A DNA stretch of 64,000 nt from assembly GCA_963785765.1 (NCBI GenBank), contig CAWAWM010000002.1:62001-126000 (forward strand). Reading direction: 5' to 3'. Positions 52,082 to 61,171 of the stretch are shown here, in pieces. Source of the DNA: DATBGO01 sp963785765. GTDB taxonomy: Bacteria; Actinomycetota; Actinomycetes; Streptosporangiales; Streptosporangiaceae. The notes beneath the pieces are model-generated. The model did not search any database, had not been told where the DNA came from, and saw nothing but the letters and a program-made list of their open reading frames with translations. The translations under genes and the position numbers were made by a program. Position 1 is the stretch's first letter. The number at the start of each line of letters is the position of its first letter.

Positions 52082-54027
52082 CTACAGCCGCACCAGCAGC
52101 AACGCGCCAACCAGCAGGACCGCGCCGACCAGCATCGACAGTGCGTAGGAGCGGACGAACCCGGTCTGCAGCTTGCGCAGCCGGCCCGAGGTACCGCCCA
52201 TGGTGGCAGCGAGCGTGTTCACCAGGCCGTCCACGCCCCGGTTGTCGAAGTACACCGACAGCCTGGTCAGCCACTGGCCCGGCCGCATCAATGCGGACTC
52301 GTTGATCGCGTCGCCGTACAGGTCTTTACGCGCGGCCACCGTCGCGAACCGCCCTGCGGGGGCCACCACAGGCACCTCGCGCCGCCCGTACATCGCCCAG
52401 GCGATCGCGGCCCCGACCACCACCAGCCCGAGCGCCCCGAGCGAGACCGGCGTCCACAGGCCCTTGGACGCCGGCGGCGTGCCGACCACCGGCGCCAGGA
52501 AGTTCACCAGCCGGTTGCCGAGGATCAGGAACGCGCCGGCCCCGGCCGAGCCGATGGCGAGCACCACCATCGGCGAGGTCATGATCGGCGGCGCCTCGTG
52601 CGGGTGCACCGAATCGTCCCAGCGGCGTTCCCCCGTGAAGGTCATCAGCACGACCCTGGTCATGTAGAAGGCGGTGATGCCCGCGCCGAGCAGCGCGGCC
52701 GTGCCCAGGATCGCCCCGGAGGTGCCGCCCTTGTCGAAGGCCGCCTCGATGATCGGGTCCTTGGTGAAGAAACCGGAGAACGGCGGCACGCCAATGATCG
52801 CGAGGTAGCCGATGACGAAGGTGACGAAGGTGACCGGCATGACCGCCCACAGCGCGCCGAACCTGCGCATGTCCACCTCGTCGTTCATCTCGTGCTTCAC
52901 CGAGCCGGCCCGAGGAACAGGCCGGCCTTGAAGAAGCCGTGCGCGAGGAGGTGGGCGATCGCGAACGCGTACCCGGCGGGCCCCAGGCCCGCGGCCAGCA
53001 TCATGTAACCGATCTGGCTCATCGTGGATCCGGCGAGCGCCTTCTTGATGTCGTCCTTGGCGCACCCGATGATCGCGCCGAACAGCAGGGTGGCCGCGCC
53101 CACGATGGTGACCGCGAGCCGGGCGTCAGCAGACAGGTTGAAGATGGGGTTGGATCGCACGATCAGATAGACCCCGGCGGTCACCATGGTGGCCGCGTGG
53201 ATGAGGGCCGACACCGGCGTCGGGCCTTCCATCGCGTCCAGCAGCCAGGATTGCAACGGCAGCTGGGCGGACTTGCCGCAGGCGCCGAGCAGGAGCAACA
53301 GCCCGAGCGCGGTCACCACGCCGTGGCTGGCCGTGCCGGTCTTCGAGAAGACACCGACGAAGGTGACCGTGCCGAAGGTGGCGAACATCAGCATGATGGC
53401 CAGCGACAGGCCGGCGTCGCCGACCCGGTTGGCGATGAAGGCCTTCTTGGCCGCCGTGGCGGCGGTCGGCTTGAACTGCCAGAAGCCGATCAGCAGGTAG
53501 GAGGCCAGGCCGACGCCTTCCCACCCCGCGTACAGGCCGAGGTAGTTGTCGGCGATGACCAGCAGCAGCATCGCGGCCACGAACAGGTTCATGTACCCGA
53601 AGAAGCGCCGCCTGCCGGGGTCGTGCGCCATATAACCGACCGCGAAGATGTGGATCAGCGACCCGACGCCGGTGATCAGCAGCACGAAGCACATCGACAG
53701 CGGGTCGAGCAGCAGCCCGATGTTCACGTGGAAGCCGGCCACCGGGATCCAGGTGAACAGGTACAGGTCCCTGCTGCGCTGGCTGGCCGGGTAGGACAGC
53801 ATCGCGAAGAAGGCGATCAGGCCGTAGCAGAACGCGGCCACCGGCATCGCCACGCCGATCAGGTGCCCGAACTTGTCGGTGCGCTTCCCGCCGAGCAGGA
53901 GCACGACCGCGCCCGCCAGCGGGAATGCCAGCAGCAGCCACGCGGCGCGCTGAACGCCGGCCGCGGCCAGCGGGGCCATGGCCGGGGCCGCGTGCGCCGC
54001 GTGCGCGACCGCAACTGAGCCTGTCAC
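52082..54027 (-). pseudogene. nuoL: NADH-quinone oxidoreductase subunit L, frameshifted
   Basis: From GTG 54027: LLDPLSMCFVLLITGVGSLI, NYLGLYAGWEGVGLASYLLI, GKSAQLPLQSWLLDAMEGPT and AFAIAHLLAHGFFKAGLFLG. One base is lost in GGGCC (52907-52911), and the next frame carries on with GSVKHEMNDEVDMRRFGALW and the C-terminal helices, including the lateral helix region, to 52082. About 648 residues in total. An otherwise perfect proton-pump subunit, so an artefact is likely. Confidence 0.9.
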
Positions 54028-54051
54028 GGGCTACCTCTCTGCAGTACTGGC

Positions 54052-54107
54052 CCGGAGGGACGGCAGGGCCCTCCGGGGGGAGCCCCTGGGCACGGCCGGC
54101 CCCAGGG
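54052..54107. promoter_or_regulatory. Two hairpins between nuoK and nuoL
   Basis: CCGGAGGG/CCCTCCGG (54052-54076) and CCCTGGG/CCCAGGG (54084-54107) sit back to back in the 89-bp nuoK-nuoL gap, the only sizeable gap in the operon. They may mark mRNA processing or partial termination. Confidence 0.55.
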
Positions 54108-54116
54108 CCATCCGGG

Positions 54117-54419
54117 TCAATATTTCAGCAGGTTCGCCTCGTCCACGGACGCGGACCTGCGGGCACGGAAGATGGTGGTCAGGATAGCCAGCCCGACGAC
54201 GACCTCAGCGGCCGCCACCACCATCACGAAGAACGCTATGACCTGGCCGTCGAGGTTGCCGTGCATCCGCGCGAAGCCGACGAACGCCAGATTGACCGCG
54301 TTCAGCATCAGCTCGACGCACATGAAGACCACGATCGCGTTCCTGCGGATCAGCACGCCCACGCTGCCGATCACGAACAAGATGACGGCCAGCGCGATGT
54401 AATGAGCGGGGCTTACCAT
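54117..54419 (-). CDS. nuoK: NADH-quinone oxidoreductase subunit K
   Basis: 100 residues with three membrane helices: YIALAVILFVIGSVGVLIRR, VFMCVELMLNAVNLAFVGFA (the conserved Glu of helix 2) and VIAFFVMVVAAAEVVVGLAI (second Glu). Standard length. It overlaps nuoJ by 7 bp. Confidence 0.95.
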   Translation of the reverse strand: MVSPAHYIALAVILFVIGSVGVLIRRNAIVVFMCVELMLNAVNLAFVGFARMHGNLDGQVIAFFVMVVAAAEVVVGLAILTTIFRARRSASVDEANLLKY

Positions 54420-55303
54420 CGGGCCTCCCCACGCGGGCGGCCGGCGCCCGCCTCGGAGGGCAGCGTGGCCCCCTGGTCACCAGCCCCCTGGTCGCTAGCC
54501 CCGTGGTCACCAGCCCCGTGGTCACCGGCACCGCTGTCGGCCGGGCCGCCCGGCGCCGCCCCGCTCAGCTCGCGCTGGCCGGGGTCGGTCCTGCGGCTGA
54601 TCGCCGAGCTGACCGACAACGTCGACGGCGAGCCGTCGGGCAGCAGGGCAGGCATGTCGACCGCGTTATGCCGGGCGTAGGTTCCCGGGCCGGGCAGGGG
54701 CGCGGGACTGCCGCTGGCCACCCGCCGCCTGGCCAGGTCACGCTGGGTCGGCTTCGGGGTGGTGCGCTCCCGGTGCGCCAGGACCATCGCGCCCAGCGCC
54801 GCGGTGATCAGCAGGGCGCTGGTCACTTCGAACGGGAAGACGTAGGTGGTGAAGATGAGGGTCGCTACCCCTTGCACGTTGGCGTTGCCGAACTGCGCGG
54901 TAGCCGGCGCCGCCGGGCCGATGACGGCGTGCCCGACCGTGAGGGCCAGCAGCACCAGCAGCGCGATTCCGGCCAGGCCGGCCCAGAGCCGCTGTCCCCT
55001 GATCGTCTCCACGATCGAGTCCGAGGCGGTCACCCCGACCATCATCAGCACGAACAGGAACAGCATCAGCACCGCGCCGGTGTACACGATCACCTGGACG
55101 AAGGCCAGGAACGGCGCACCGGCCAGCGCGTAGAGGACGGCCAGGCAGAGCATGACCACGGCGAGCAGCACCGCGCAGTGGACCGCGCGGCGGACCAGCA
55201 CCAGGCCGAGCCCGGCCACCACGGAGATGACGGCGAGCAGCCAGAACGCGATGCCCTGCGTGGTGGCGGCCGCCCCGGCGGCCAGCACGTCGGGATGGCT
55301 CAT
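54413..55303 (-). CDS. nuoJ: NADH-quinone oxidoreductase subunit J with long tail
   Basis: 296 residues. The first ~185 form the NuoJ membrane domain (ISVVAGLGLVLVRRAVHCAV, FLAFVQVIVYTGAVLMLFLF, VLMMVGVTASDS with the helix-3 region). The rest is a soluble, disordered extension ending in GDHGAGDHGASDQGAGDQGA, coded by 15-bp repeats (about 54474-54533). Actinobacterial NuoJ often has a tail, but repeats of this kind are unusual. ATG start; overlaps nuoI by 4 bp. Confidence 0.93.
   Translation of the reverse strand: MSHPDVLAAGAAATTQGIAFWLLAVISVVAGLGLVLVRRAVHCAVLLAVVMLCLAVLYALAGAPFLAFVQVIVYTGAVLMLFLFVLMMVGVTASDSIVETIRGQRLWAGLAGIALLVLLALTVGHAVIGPAAPATAQFGNANVQGVATLIFTTYVFPFEVTSALLITAALGAMVLAHRERTTPKPTQRDLARRRVASGSPAPLPGPGTYARHNAVDMPALLPDGSPSTLSVSSAISRRTDPGQRELSGAAPGGPADSGAGDHGAGDHGASDQGAGDQGATLPSEAGAGRPRGEARW
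54474..54533. repeat. 15-bp tandem repeat in nuoJ
   Basis: Four units of CCCCGTGGTCACCAG type, in frame, giving GDHGA/GDQGA pentapeptides. Confidence 0.75.
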
Positions 55304-55860
55304 CGCGCTGCCCCGCCCGGGCCGTCATCAGCGGGCTTGCCCGGACCCGGGCCTGAGCCCGCTGAGCCAAGCCGGTAGTAATCCTCCTCGGTGTCGCCCA
55401 GCCGCATCGGGTGCGGCGGCGCCTCCATGCCCGGCTGCAGCGGAGCCACCAGCTGCTCCTTGGTCCAGATCAGGCTCTCCCGGCTGTCATCGGCGAGCTC
55501 GTAGTCGTTGGTCATGGTCAGCGCGCGGGTGGGGCACGCCTCCACGCAGAGTCCGCACAAGATGCAGCGCAGGTAGTTGATCTGGTAGACGCGCCCGTAG
55601 CGCTCGCCGGGAGAGTAACGCTCCTCCTCGGTGTTGTCGCCGCCCTCGACGTAGATGGCGTCGGCCGGGCACGCCCAGGCGCACAGCTCACAGCCGATGC
55701 ATTTCTCTAGCCCATCCGGCCAGCGGTTCAGCTGGTGGCGGCCGTGGAAGCGGGGCGCGGTCGGCTCCTTCACCTCCGGATACTCAACCGTGTCGACCTT
55801 GCGGAACATCTGCCGGAAGGTGACGCCAAAGCCCTTGATCGGGTTGAGGAAGTCAAGCAC
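55300..55860 (-). CDS. nuoI: NADH-quinone oxidoreductase subunit I
   Basis: 186 residues. Two ferredoxin-type 4Fe-4S motifs: CIGCELCAWACPADAI and CILCGLCVEACPTRAL, each C-x2-C-x2-C-x3-C-P. These are clusters N6a/N6b that pass electrons to N2. The C-terminal ~45 residues are Pro/Gly-rich. Overlaps nuoH by 8 bp. Confidence 0.95.
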   Translation of the reverse strand: MLDFLNPIKGFGVTFRQMFRKVDTVEYPEVKEPTAPRFHGRHQLNRWPDGLEKCIGCELCAWACPADAIYVEGGDNTEEERYSPGERYGRVYQINYLRCILCGLCVEACPTRALTMTNDYELADDSRESLIWTKEQLVAPLQPGMEAPPHPMRLGDTEEDYYRLGSAGSGPGPGKPADDGPGGAAR

Positions 55861-57259
55861 CGGTGACCTCCTTCGTCGTAGTCTCGGCCGGCTCCGCCAG
55901 CAGCGGGCCGACCCGGACGCTCACCCCAACGCCGTGGTAGTGCGGCAGGTCCATCGGCGGCACCGGGAACAGGCTCTCCGCCGCATCGGCCTCGGCCGCT
56001 TCGGCCACGTCGTCTTCGTCAGCCGCCGCAGCGCGCGAACGGGCCGTCGACGCGTTGTCCCAGCCCCAGACCAGCACCATCAGCACCACGACAATGGTGC
56101 CTGCCGCGATATAGACAGCCGGGCTGCCGCCCAGGCGGCGCCAGACCCGCACGGTGGCGATCATCAGCGTCCAGACCAGCGCGGCCGGGATCAGGACCTT
56201 CCAGCCCAGCGCCATCAGCTGGTCGTAGCGGATCCTGGGCAGCGTGCCCCGCAGCCAGATGAAGCAGAACATCAAGATCCCGACCTTGGCGAGGAACCAC
56301 AGGACCGGCCACCAGCCGGTGTTGGCGTCCGGCCAGACGGAGATCGGCCACGGCGCCCGCCAGCCGCCGAGGAACAGCGTGGTCGCCAGGGCGGACACGG
56401 TGAGCATGTTGATGTACTCGGCCAGGTAGAACAGCGCGAACTTGAGCGAGGAGTACTCGGTGTGGAAGCCGGCGACCAGCTCGCCCTCGCCCTCGGGCAG
56501 GTCGAACGGGAGCCTGTTGGTCTCGCCGACCATCGTGATCAGGTAGATCAAGAACGAGGGCAGCAGCAGGATCGCGAACCAGGACGGGTAGTGCAGGATC
56601 ACGCCCGCGAAGTGAAACTCGCCGCCGTTCGCCTGCGCCGCCACGATCTGCGAGGTGGACAGCGAGCCCGCATACAGGAAGACCGGGACGAACGACAGCC
56701 CCATCGCGATCTCGTAGCTGATCACCTGGGCCGATGACCGCAGGCCGCCCAGCAGCGAGTACGGCGACGCCGACGCCCACCCGGCCAGCACGATCCCGTA
56801 CACCGCCATCGAGCTCATGGCCAGCACCAGCAGCACCGCCACCGGAAGGTCAGTCAGCTGCAGCGGCGTCTTGTGGTGGAAGATCGACACGATCGGGCCG
56901 ACCGGGATGATCGAGAAGCTGATGAAGGCGGGGATCAACGCGATCGCGGGCGCGATCACGAACAAGGCCTTGTCGACGCCGCGGGGGATGATGTCTTCCT
57001 TGAGCGGCAGTTTCAGGCCGTCCATCAGCGACTGCAGCAGGCCGAACTTCCCGGCCCGGTTGGGCCCGGGGCGCTGCTGCATCCGCCCGATCACCCGGCG
57101 CTCCGCCCAGATCATGAACAGTGTGGCCAGCATCAGGAACGCGAAGATCACGACGACCTTGAGCAGGATCATCCACCAGGGGCCGTAGCCGAAGCTGGCC
57201 AGCGTGGGGTAGGCGGTACCTGCGCTGTGCGCCTGCGCCGCGACTGCCAGGGCAGTCAT
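55853..57259 (-). CDS. nuoH: NADH-quinone oxidoreductase subunit H
   Basis: 468 residues. RVIGRMQQRPGPNRAGKFGL and QSLMDGLKLPLKEDIIPRGV form the first quinone-site loop; LPFDLPEGEGELVAGFHTEY the acidic loop lining the quinone channel; GTLPRIRYDQLMALGWKVLI the last conserved loop. Eight helices. The C-terminal ~75 residues are an extra soluble tail rich in Ala/Asp/Glu. Confidence 0.95.
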   Translation of the reverse strand: MTALAVAAQAHSAGTAYPTLASFGYGPWWMILLKVVVIFAFLMLATLFMIWAERRVIGRMQQRPGPNRAGKFGLLQSLMDGLKLPLKEDIIPRGVDKALFVIAPAIALIPAFISFSIIPVGPIVSIFHHKTPLQLTDLPVAVLLVLAMSSMAVYGIVLAGWASASPYSLLGGLRSSAQVISYEIAMGLSFVPVFLYAGSLSTSQIVAAQANGGEFHFAGVILHYPSWFAILLLPSFLIYLITMVGETNRLPFDLPEGEGELVAGFHTEYSSLKFALFYLAEYINMLTVSALATTLFLGGWRAPWPISVWPDANTGWWPVLWFLAKVGILMFCFIWLRGTLPRIRYDQLMALGWKVLIPAALVWTLMIATVRVWRRLGGSPAVYIAAGTIVVVLMVLVWGWDNASTARSRAAAADEDDVAEAAEADAAESLFPVPPMDLPHYHGVGVSVRVGPLLAEPAETTTKEVTGA

Positions 57260-59742
57260 TCCGCGCTCCTCACCGTCACTAGGGTGCCGTGGCCAGCGCC
57301 GAGGCCGCTGCGGACCGCGCAGCCGGCGGAGTTGGCGGGCAGCCAGACGACCCGGTCCAGCATCTCGGCGATCTGCAGCGGGACGGTGATCTCGCCCCGG
57401 TCAGTGGCCACGGTGACCTTATCGCCTTCGGCGACTCCGGCCTCCGCCGCGGTCGCCGCGGACATCTTCGCGACGCTGGCCCGCGCCGTACCGGCCAGGT
57501 TCGGCTCACCGTCCTGCATCCGGCCCGCGTCGAGAAGATTATGCCAGGTGGCCAGCAGCGCCTGACCGGGACCCGGATGCGGGCGGCCCAGCTGGTCAAT
57601 GTGACCGGCGTGGGCGGGGACCCGCACCGGCCCGGACCCGGTGCCCGACGTTGCGCTAGCGGTAGCGCCAGCCGCTGCGCCTGGCGTGGTCAGCGTGACC
57701 AGTTCACGGAGCGCGGCGGCGGTGTCGGGCAGTCCCAGGTGCACGTCCATCTCATCGGCGATCGAGGCGAGGACCTCCAGGTCGGACTGGGCAGCCGGGA
57801 CCGCGAGCGCCGGGCCGAAGCTACCTGGCCTGCCCTCCCAGTTCACGAAGGTGCCGGCCTTCTCGGCCACCGCCGCGACCGGGAAGACGACGTCGGCGCG
57901 GTCGGTGACCGCGCTGACCCGCAGCTCCAGGCTGACGATGAACGGCGCGGCCTCCAGCGCCCGCAGCGCGGCCTCAGGATCGGGCAGGTCAGCCGGGTCC
58001 ACGCCGGCCACCACCAGGGCGCCGAGGTCACCCGCGGCCGCCGCGGCCAGGATCTGCGCGGCGCCGCGGCCAGGCTCACCGGGCAGCGATGCCACCCCCC
58101 AGGTCCTGGCCACCTCGGCCCGGGCGGCGGCGTCGGTGACCGCCCGGCCGCCCGGCAGCAGGGTCGGCAGCGCACCCGCCTCGATCGCGCCGCGCTCGCC
58201 GGCCCGGCGCGGGATCCAGGCCAGCTCGGCCCCGGTCTGGCTGGCCAGCCTGACCGCGGCGGCCAGCGCGCCTGGCACCTCGGCCAGCCGCTCGCCCGCC
58301 AGGATGACCGCACCTGGCTGGCTCAGCGCGCGGGCCGCGGCGCGGCCGGTCTCGTCCAGGTCGATGCCGTCGGCGAGGCTGCCGAGCGCGGCCGCCTCCC
58401 CGCCCGGCACGACCGGCAGCAGCACGCCGGACATCCGCTCCAGCCCGGGGCTGGCCAGCGCGGCCAGCGAGTACACCGCGAGCCCGGCCCGGGCGGCCTT
58501 GCGCAACCGCAGGAACACGATCGGCGACTCATCCTGCGGCTCGAACCCGGCCAGCAGCACCGCGGGAGCCCGCTGCAGGCTGGTGTAGCTGACGGCGGAC
58601 CTGCGGCCGGCCACGTTGTCGGCCAGGAACTGGGTCTCCTCGGCCGAGTGCGGCCTGGCCCGCATGTCGATGTCATTGCTGCCCAGCGCGAGCCGGGCGA
58701 ACTTGGCGTAAGCGTAGGCGTCCTCGGCGGTGAGGCGGCCGCCGGTGAGCACGCCCGCGCGGCCCCGGGCGGCCAGCAGCCCGGCCGCCGCCACGCCCAC
58801 CGCCTCGGGCCAGGAGGCGGGTACCAGCATCCCGGCCTCGTCCCGGACCAGCGGGACGGCCAGCCGGTCCGGCTGGGTCGTGTAGGTGAACGCCCAGCGC
58901 CCCTTGTCGCAGTTCCATTCCTCGTTGACCTGCGGGTCGTTGCCGGCCAGCCGCCGGGTGACCGCGCCGCGCCGGTGGTCGGTCCGCTGCCGGCAGCCCG
59001 AAGCGCAGTGCTCGCACACGCTCGGCGTCGAGACCAGGTCGAACGGCCGGGCCCGGAACCGGTAGGACGTCCCGGTCAGCGCGCCGACCGGGCAGATCTG
59101 CACGGTGTTGCCGGAGAAATACGAATCGAACGGCACGCCCTGCGCCACCGCGATCTGCTCCTGCGGGCCGCGCTCGAACAGCTCGATCAGCGGGTCGCCG
59201 GCGATCTGCTCGGCGAACCTGGTGCACCGGGCGCACTGCACGCAGCGTTCCCGGTCCAGCAGCACCTGCGCGGACAGCGGGACCGGCTTGGCGAACGTCC
59301 GCTTGTGGCCGGTGAACCTGGTCTCGCCCTGGCCGGTGGACATCGCCTGGTTCTGCAGCGGGCACTCCCCGCCCTTGTCGCACACCGGGCAGTCCAGCGG
59401 ATGGTTGACCAGCAGCATCTCCATCACGCCGCGCTGCGCCTTCTCGGCGACCTTGGAGGTCAGCTGGGTGTGCACGACCATCCCGTCGGTGCAGGTGGTG
59501 GTGCACGACGCGGGCGGCTTGGGCTGGCCCTCGATCTGGACCAGGCACTGCCGGCAGGCGCCGATCGGCGCGAGCAGCGGATGGTCGCAGAACCGCGGTA
59601 TCTGGATGCCGAGCAGCTCGGCAGCCCGGATCACCAGCGTGCCCTTCGGCACGGTGATCTCGAAGCCGTCGATGGTCACGCTCACGCCGTCAGGCGGCCT
59701 GGCCACTGCCGCGCCGGAATTGCCGGGAGTCTGGACGGTCAT
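57256..59742 (-). CDS. nuoG: NADH-quinone oxidoreductase subunit G
   Basis: 828 residues from ATG 59742 (MTVQTPGNSGAAVA); the longer open frame only shadows nuoF. 2Fe-2S domain: FCDHPLLAPIGACRQCLVQI; then CPVCDKGGECPLQ, CVQCARCTRFAEQ and CEHCASGC for the 4Fe-4S clusters N4/N5 and N7-like site. The C-terminal half is the molybdopterin-oxidoreductase-like fold without cofactor. Electron-transfer subunit of the peripheral arm. Confidence 0.93.
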   Translation of the reverse strand: MTVQTPGNSGAAVARPPDGVSVTIDGFEITVPKGTLVIRAAELLGIQIPRFCDHPLLAPIGACRQCLVQIEGQPKPPASCTTTCTDGMVVHTQLTSKVAEKAQRGVMEMLLVNHPLDCPVCDKGGECPLQNQAMSTGQGETRFTGHKRTFAKPVPLSAQVLLDRERCVQCARCTRFAEQIAGDPLIELFERGPQEQIAVAQGVPFDSYFSGNTVQICPVGALTGTSYRFRARPFDLVSTPSVCEHCASGCRQRTDHRRGAVTRRLAGNDPQVNEEWNCDKGRWAFTYTTQPDRLAVPLVRDEAGMLVPASWPEAVGVAAAGLLAARGRAGVLTGGRLTAEDAYAYAKFARLALGSNDIDMRARPHSAEETQFLADNVAGRRSAVSYTSLQRAPAVLLAGFEPQDESPIVFLRLRKAARAGLAVYSLAALASPGLERMSGVLLPVVPGGEAAALGSLADGIDLDETGRAAARALSQPGAVILAGERLAEVPGALAAAVRLASQTGAELAWIPRRAGERGAIEAGALPTLLPGGRAVTDAAARAEVARTWGVASLPGEPGRGAAQILAAAAAGDLGALVVAGVDPADLPDPEAALRALEAAPFIVSLELRVSAVTDRADVVFPVAAVAEKAGTFVNWEGRPGSFGPALAVPAAQSDLEVLASIADEMDVHLGLPDTAAALRELVTLTTPGAAAGATASATSGTGSGPVRVPAHAGHIDQLGRPHPGPGQALLATWHNLLDAGRMQDGEPNLAGTARASVAKMSAATAAEAGVAEGDKVTVATDRGEITVPLQIAEMLDRVVWLPANSAGCAVRSGLGAGHGTLVTVRSAE

Positions 59743-59749
59743 CGGCGCA

Positions 59750-61171
59750 TCACTCTCCGGCTCCGGCGAACAGCGTGGCAGCCGCGGGATCGAACGGGCA
59801 GCCGCCGTGCTTGCGGTGCTCGAGGTACTCGTCCCTGAAGTACTTGATCGACGAGACGACCGGGCTGATGGCACCGTCACCGAACGGGCAGAACGCGCGG
59901 CCCAGGATGTTGTCGCAGATGTCCAGCAGCTTGTCCAGGTCGTCGTCGCTGCCCAGGCCCCGCTCCAGGTCGGCGAGGACCTGCACCATCCAGAAAGTGC
60001 CCTCCCGGCATGGCGTGCACTTGCCGCACGACTCGTGCTCATAGAACTCGGTCCAGCGCAAGGTGGCGCGGATGATGCAGGTGGTCTCGTCGAAGATCTG
60101 CAGCGCCCGGGTGCCGAGCATGGACCCGGCCGCGCCGACCGCCTCGAAGTCGAGCGGCACGTCCAGGTGTTCGTCGGTGAAGATCGGGGTGGACGATCCG
60201 CCGGGAGTCCAGAACTTCAGCCGGTGCCCGGCCCGGACGCCGCCGGACAGCTCGAGCAGCTCGCGCAGGGTGACCCCGAGCGGCGCCTCATACTGGCCCG
60301 GGGTGGTCACGTGCCCGGTCAGCGAGAAAATGCCGAACCCCTTGGACTTCTCCGTCCCGAGCGCGGCGAACTCGGCGGCGCCATGCTGCACGATGAACGG
60401 CACGCTGGCGATCGACTCGACGTTGTTGACCACGGTCGGGCAGGCGTACAGGCCGGCGATCGCCGGGAACGGCGGCTTCAGCCTGGGCTGGCCGCGGAAG
60501 CCCTCCAGCGAGTCAAGCAGCGCGGTTTCCTCGCCGCATTCGTAGGCGCCCGCGCCGGCGTGCACCACGATGTCCAGGTCGAAGCCGGAGCCCAGGATGT
60601 TGCGGCCCAGGTAGCCCGCCTCGTAGGCCTCGGCGACCGCGTAGTGCAGCCGGCGGATCACGTGCAGCACCTCACCGCGCACGTAGATGAACGCGTGCTG
60701 GGACCGGATCGCGTACGCCGCGATGATCGCGCCCTCGAGCAGCGCGTGCGGCGTGGCCAGCATGGTCGGGATGTCCTTGCAGGTGCCCGGCTCCGACTCG
60801 TCGGCGTTGACCACCAGGTAGTGCGGCTTGCCGTCGCCCTGCGGGATGAAGCCCCACTTGGTGCCGGTCGGGAAGCCCGCGCCGCCGCGGCCGCGCAGCC
60901 CCGATTCCTTCACCATCTTGATGATCTCGTCCGGGTCGGTGGCCAGCGCCTTCGACAGCGCCTGGTAGCCCCCGTGGCGCCGGTAGCCCGCCAGCGTGAA
61001 CGAGTCAGCCTCGTCCCAGTAGGCGGTGATCACCGGGGTGAGAATGGTGCTAGTGCTAGCCCGGGGGTCGACCCCCGGACCCCCAGACCGGAGGGCTTCG
61101 CCCCCCGGAGCCCCCGTGCCGTCTGCTCGGGCCAGCTGGCCGGCCGTCGCATCCGGCATATCGGCGGTCAT
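59750..61171 (-). CDS. nuoF: NADH-quinone oxidoreductase subunit F
   Basis: 473 residues. ESGLRGRGGAGFPTGTKWGF is the NADH/FMN glycine loop; VNADESEPGTCKDIPTM and AGAYECGEETALLDSLEG the FMN site; HESCGKCTPCREGTFWM plus a later Cys (AFCPFGDG) ligates cluster N3. The first ~45 residues are an atypical Gly/Ala/Asp-rich leader containing translated palindromic DNA (61061-61078). Nuo entry point for NADH. Confidence 0.94.
   Translation of the reverse strand: MTADMPDATAGQLARADGTGAPGGEALRSGGPGVDPRASTSTILTPVITAYWDEADSFTLAGYRRHGGYQALSKALATDPDEIIKMVKESGLRGRGGAGFPTGTKWGFIPQGDGKPHYLVVNADESEPGTCKDIPTMLATPHALLEGAIIAAYAIRSQHAFIYVRGEVLHVIRRLHYAVAEAYEAGYLGRNILGSGFDLDIVVHAGAGAYECGEETALLDSLEGFRGQPRLKPPFPAIAGLYACPTVVNNVESIASVPFIVQHGAAEFAALGTEKSKGFGIFSLTGHVTTPGQYEAPLGVTLRELLELSGGVRAGHRLKFWTPGGSSTPIFTDEHLDVPLDFEAVGAAGSMLGTRALQIFDETTCIIRATLRWTEFYEHESCGKCTPCREGTFWMVQVLADLERGLGSDDDLDKLLDICDNILGRAFCPFGDGAISPVVSSIKYFRDEYLEHRKHGGCPFDPAAATLFAGAGE
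61061..61110. repeat. REP-like palindrome inside nuoF 5' end
   Basis: CCGGGGGTCGACCCCCGG is a perfect 18-bp palindrome, followed by CCGGAGGGCTTCGCCCCCCGG-type pairing. Such GGGGGTCGACCCCC elements recur outside genes in actinomycetes; here one is read through in frame. Confidence 0.6.

Noticed and set aside
59743..60042. N-terminal extension of NuoG by 100 residues
   Set aside because: The extension is Ser/Thr/Arg-rich antiframe sequence overlapping the nuoF 3' end; the ATG at 59742 sits right before the ferredoxin domain.
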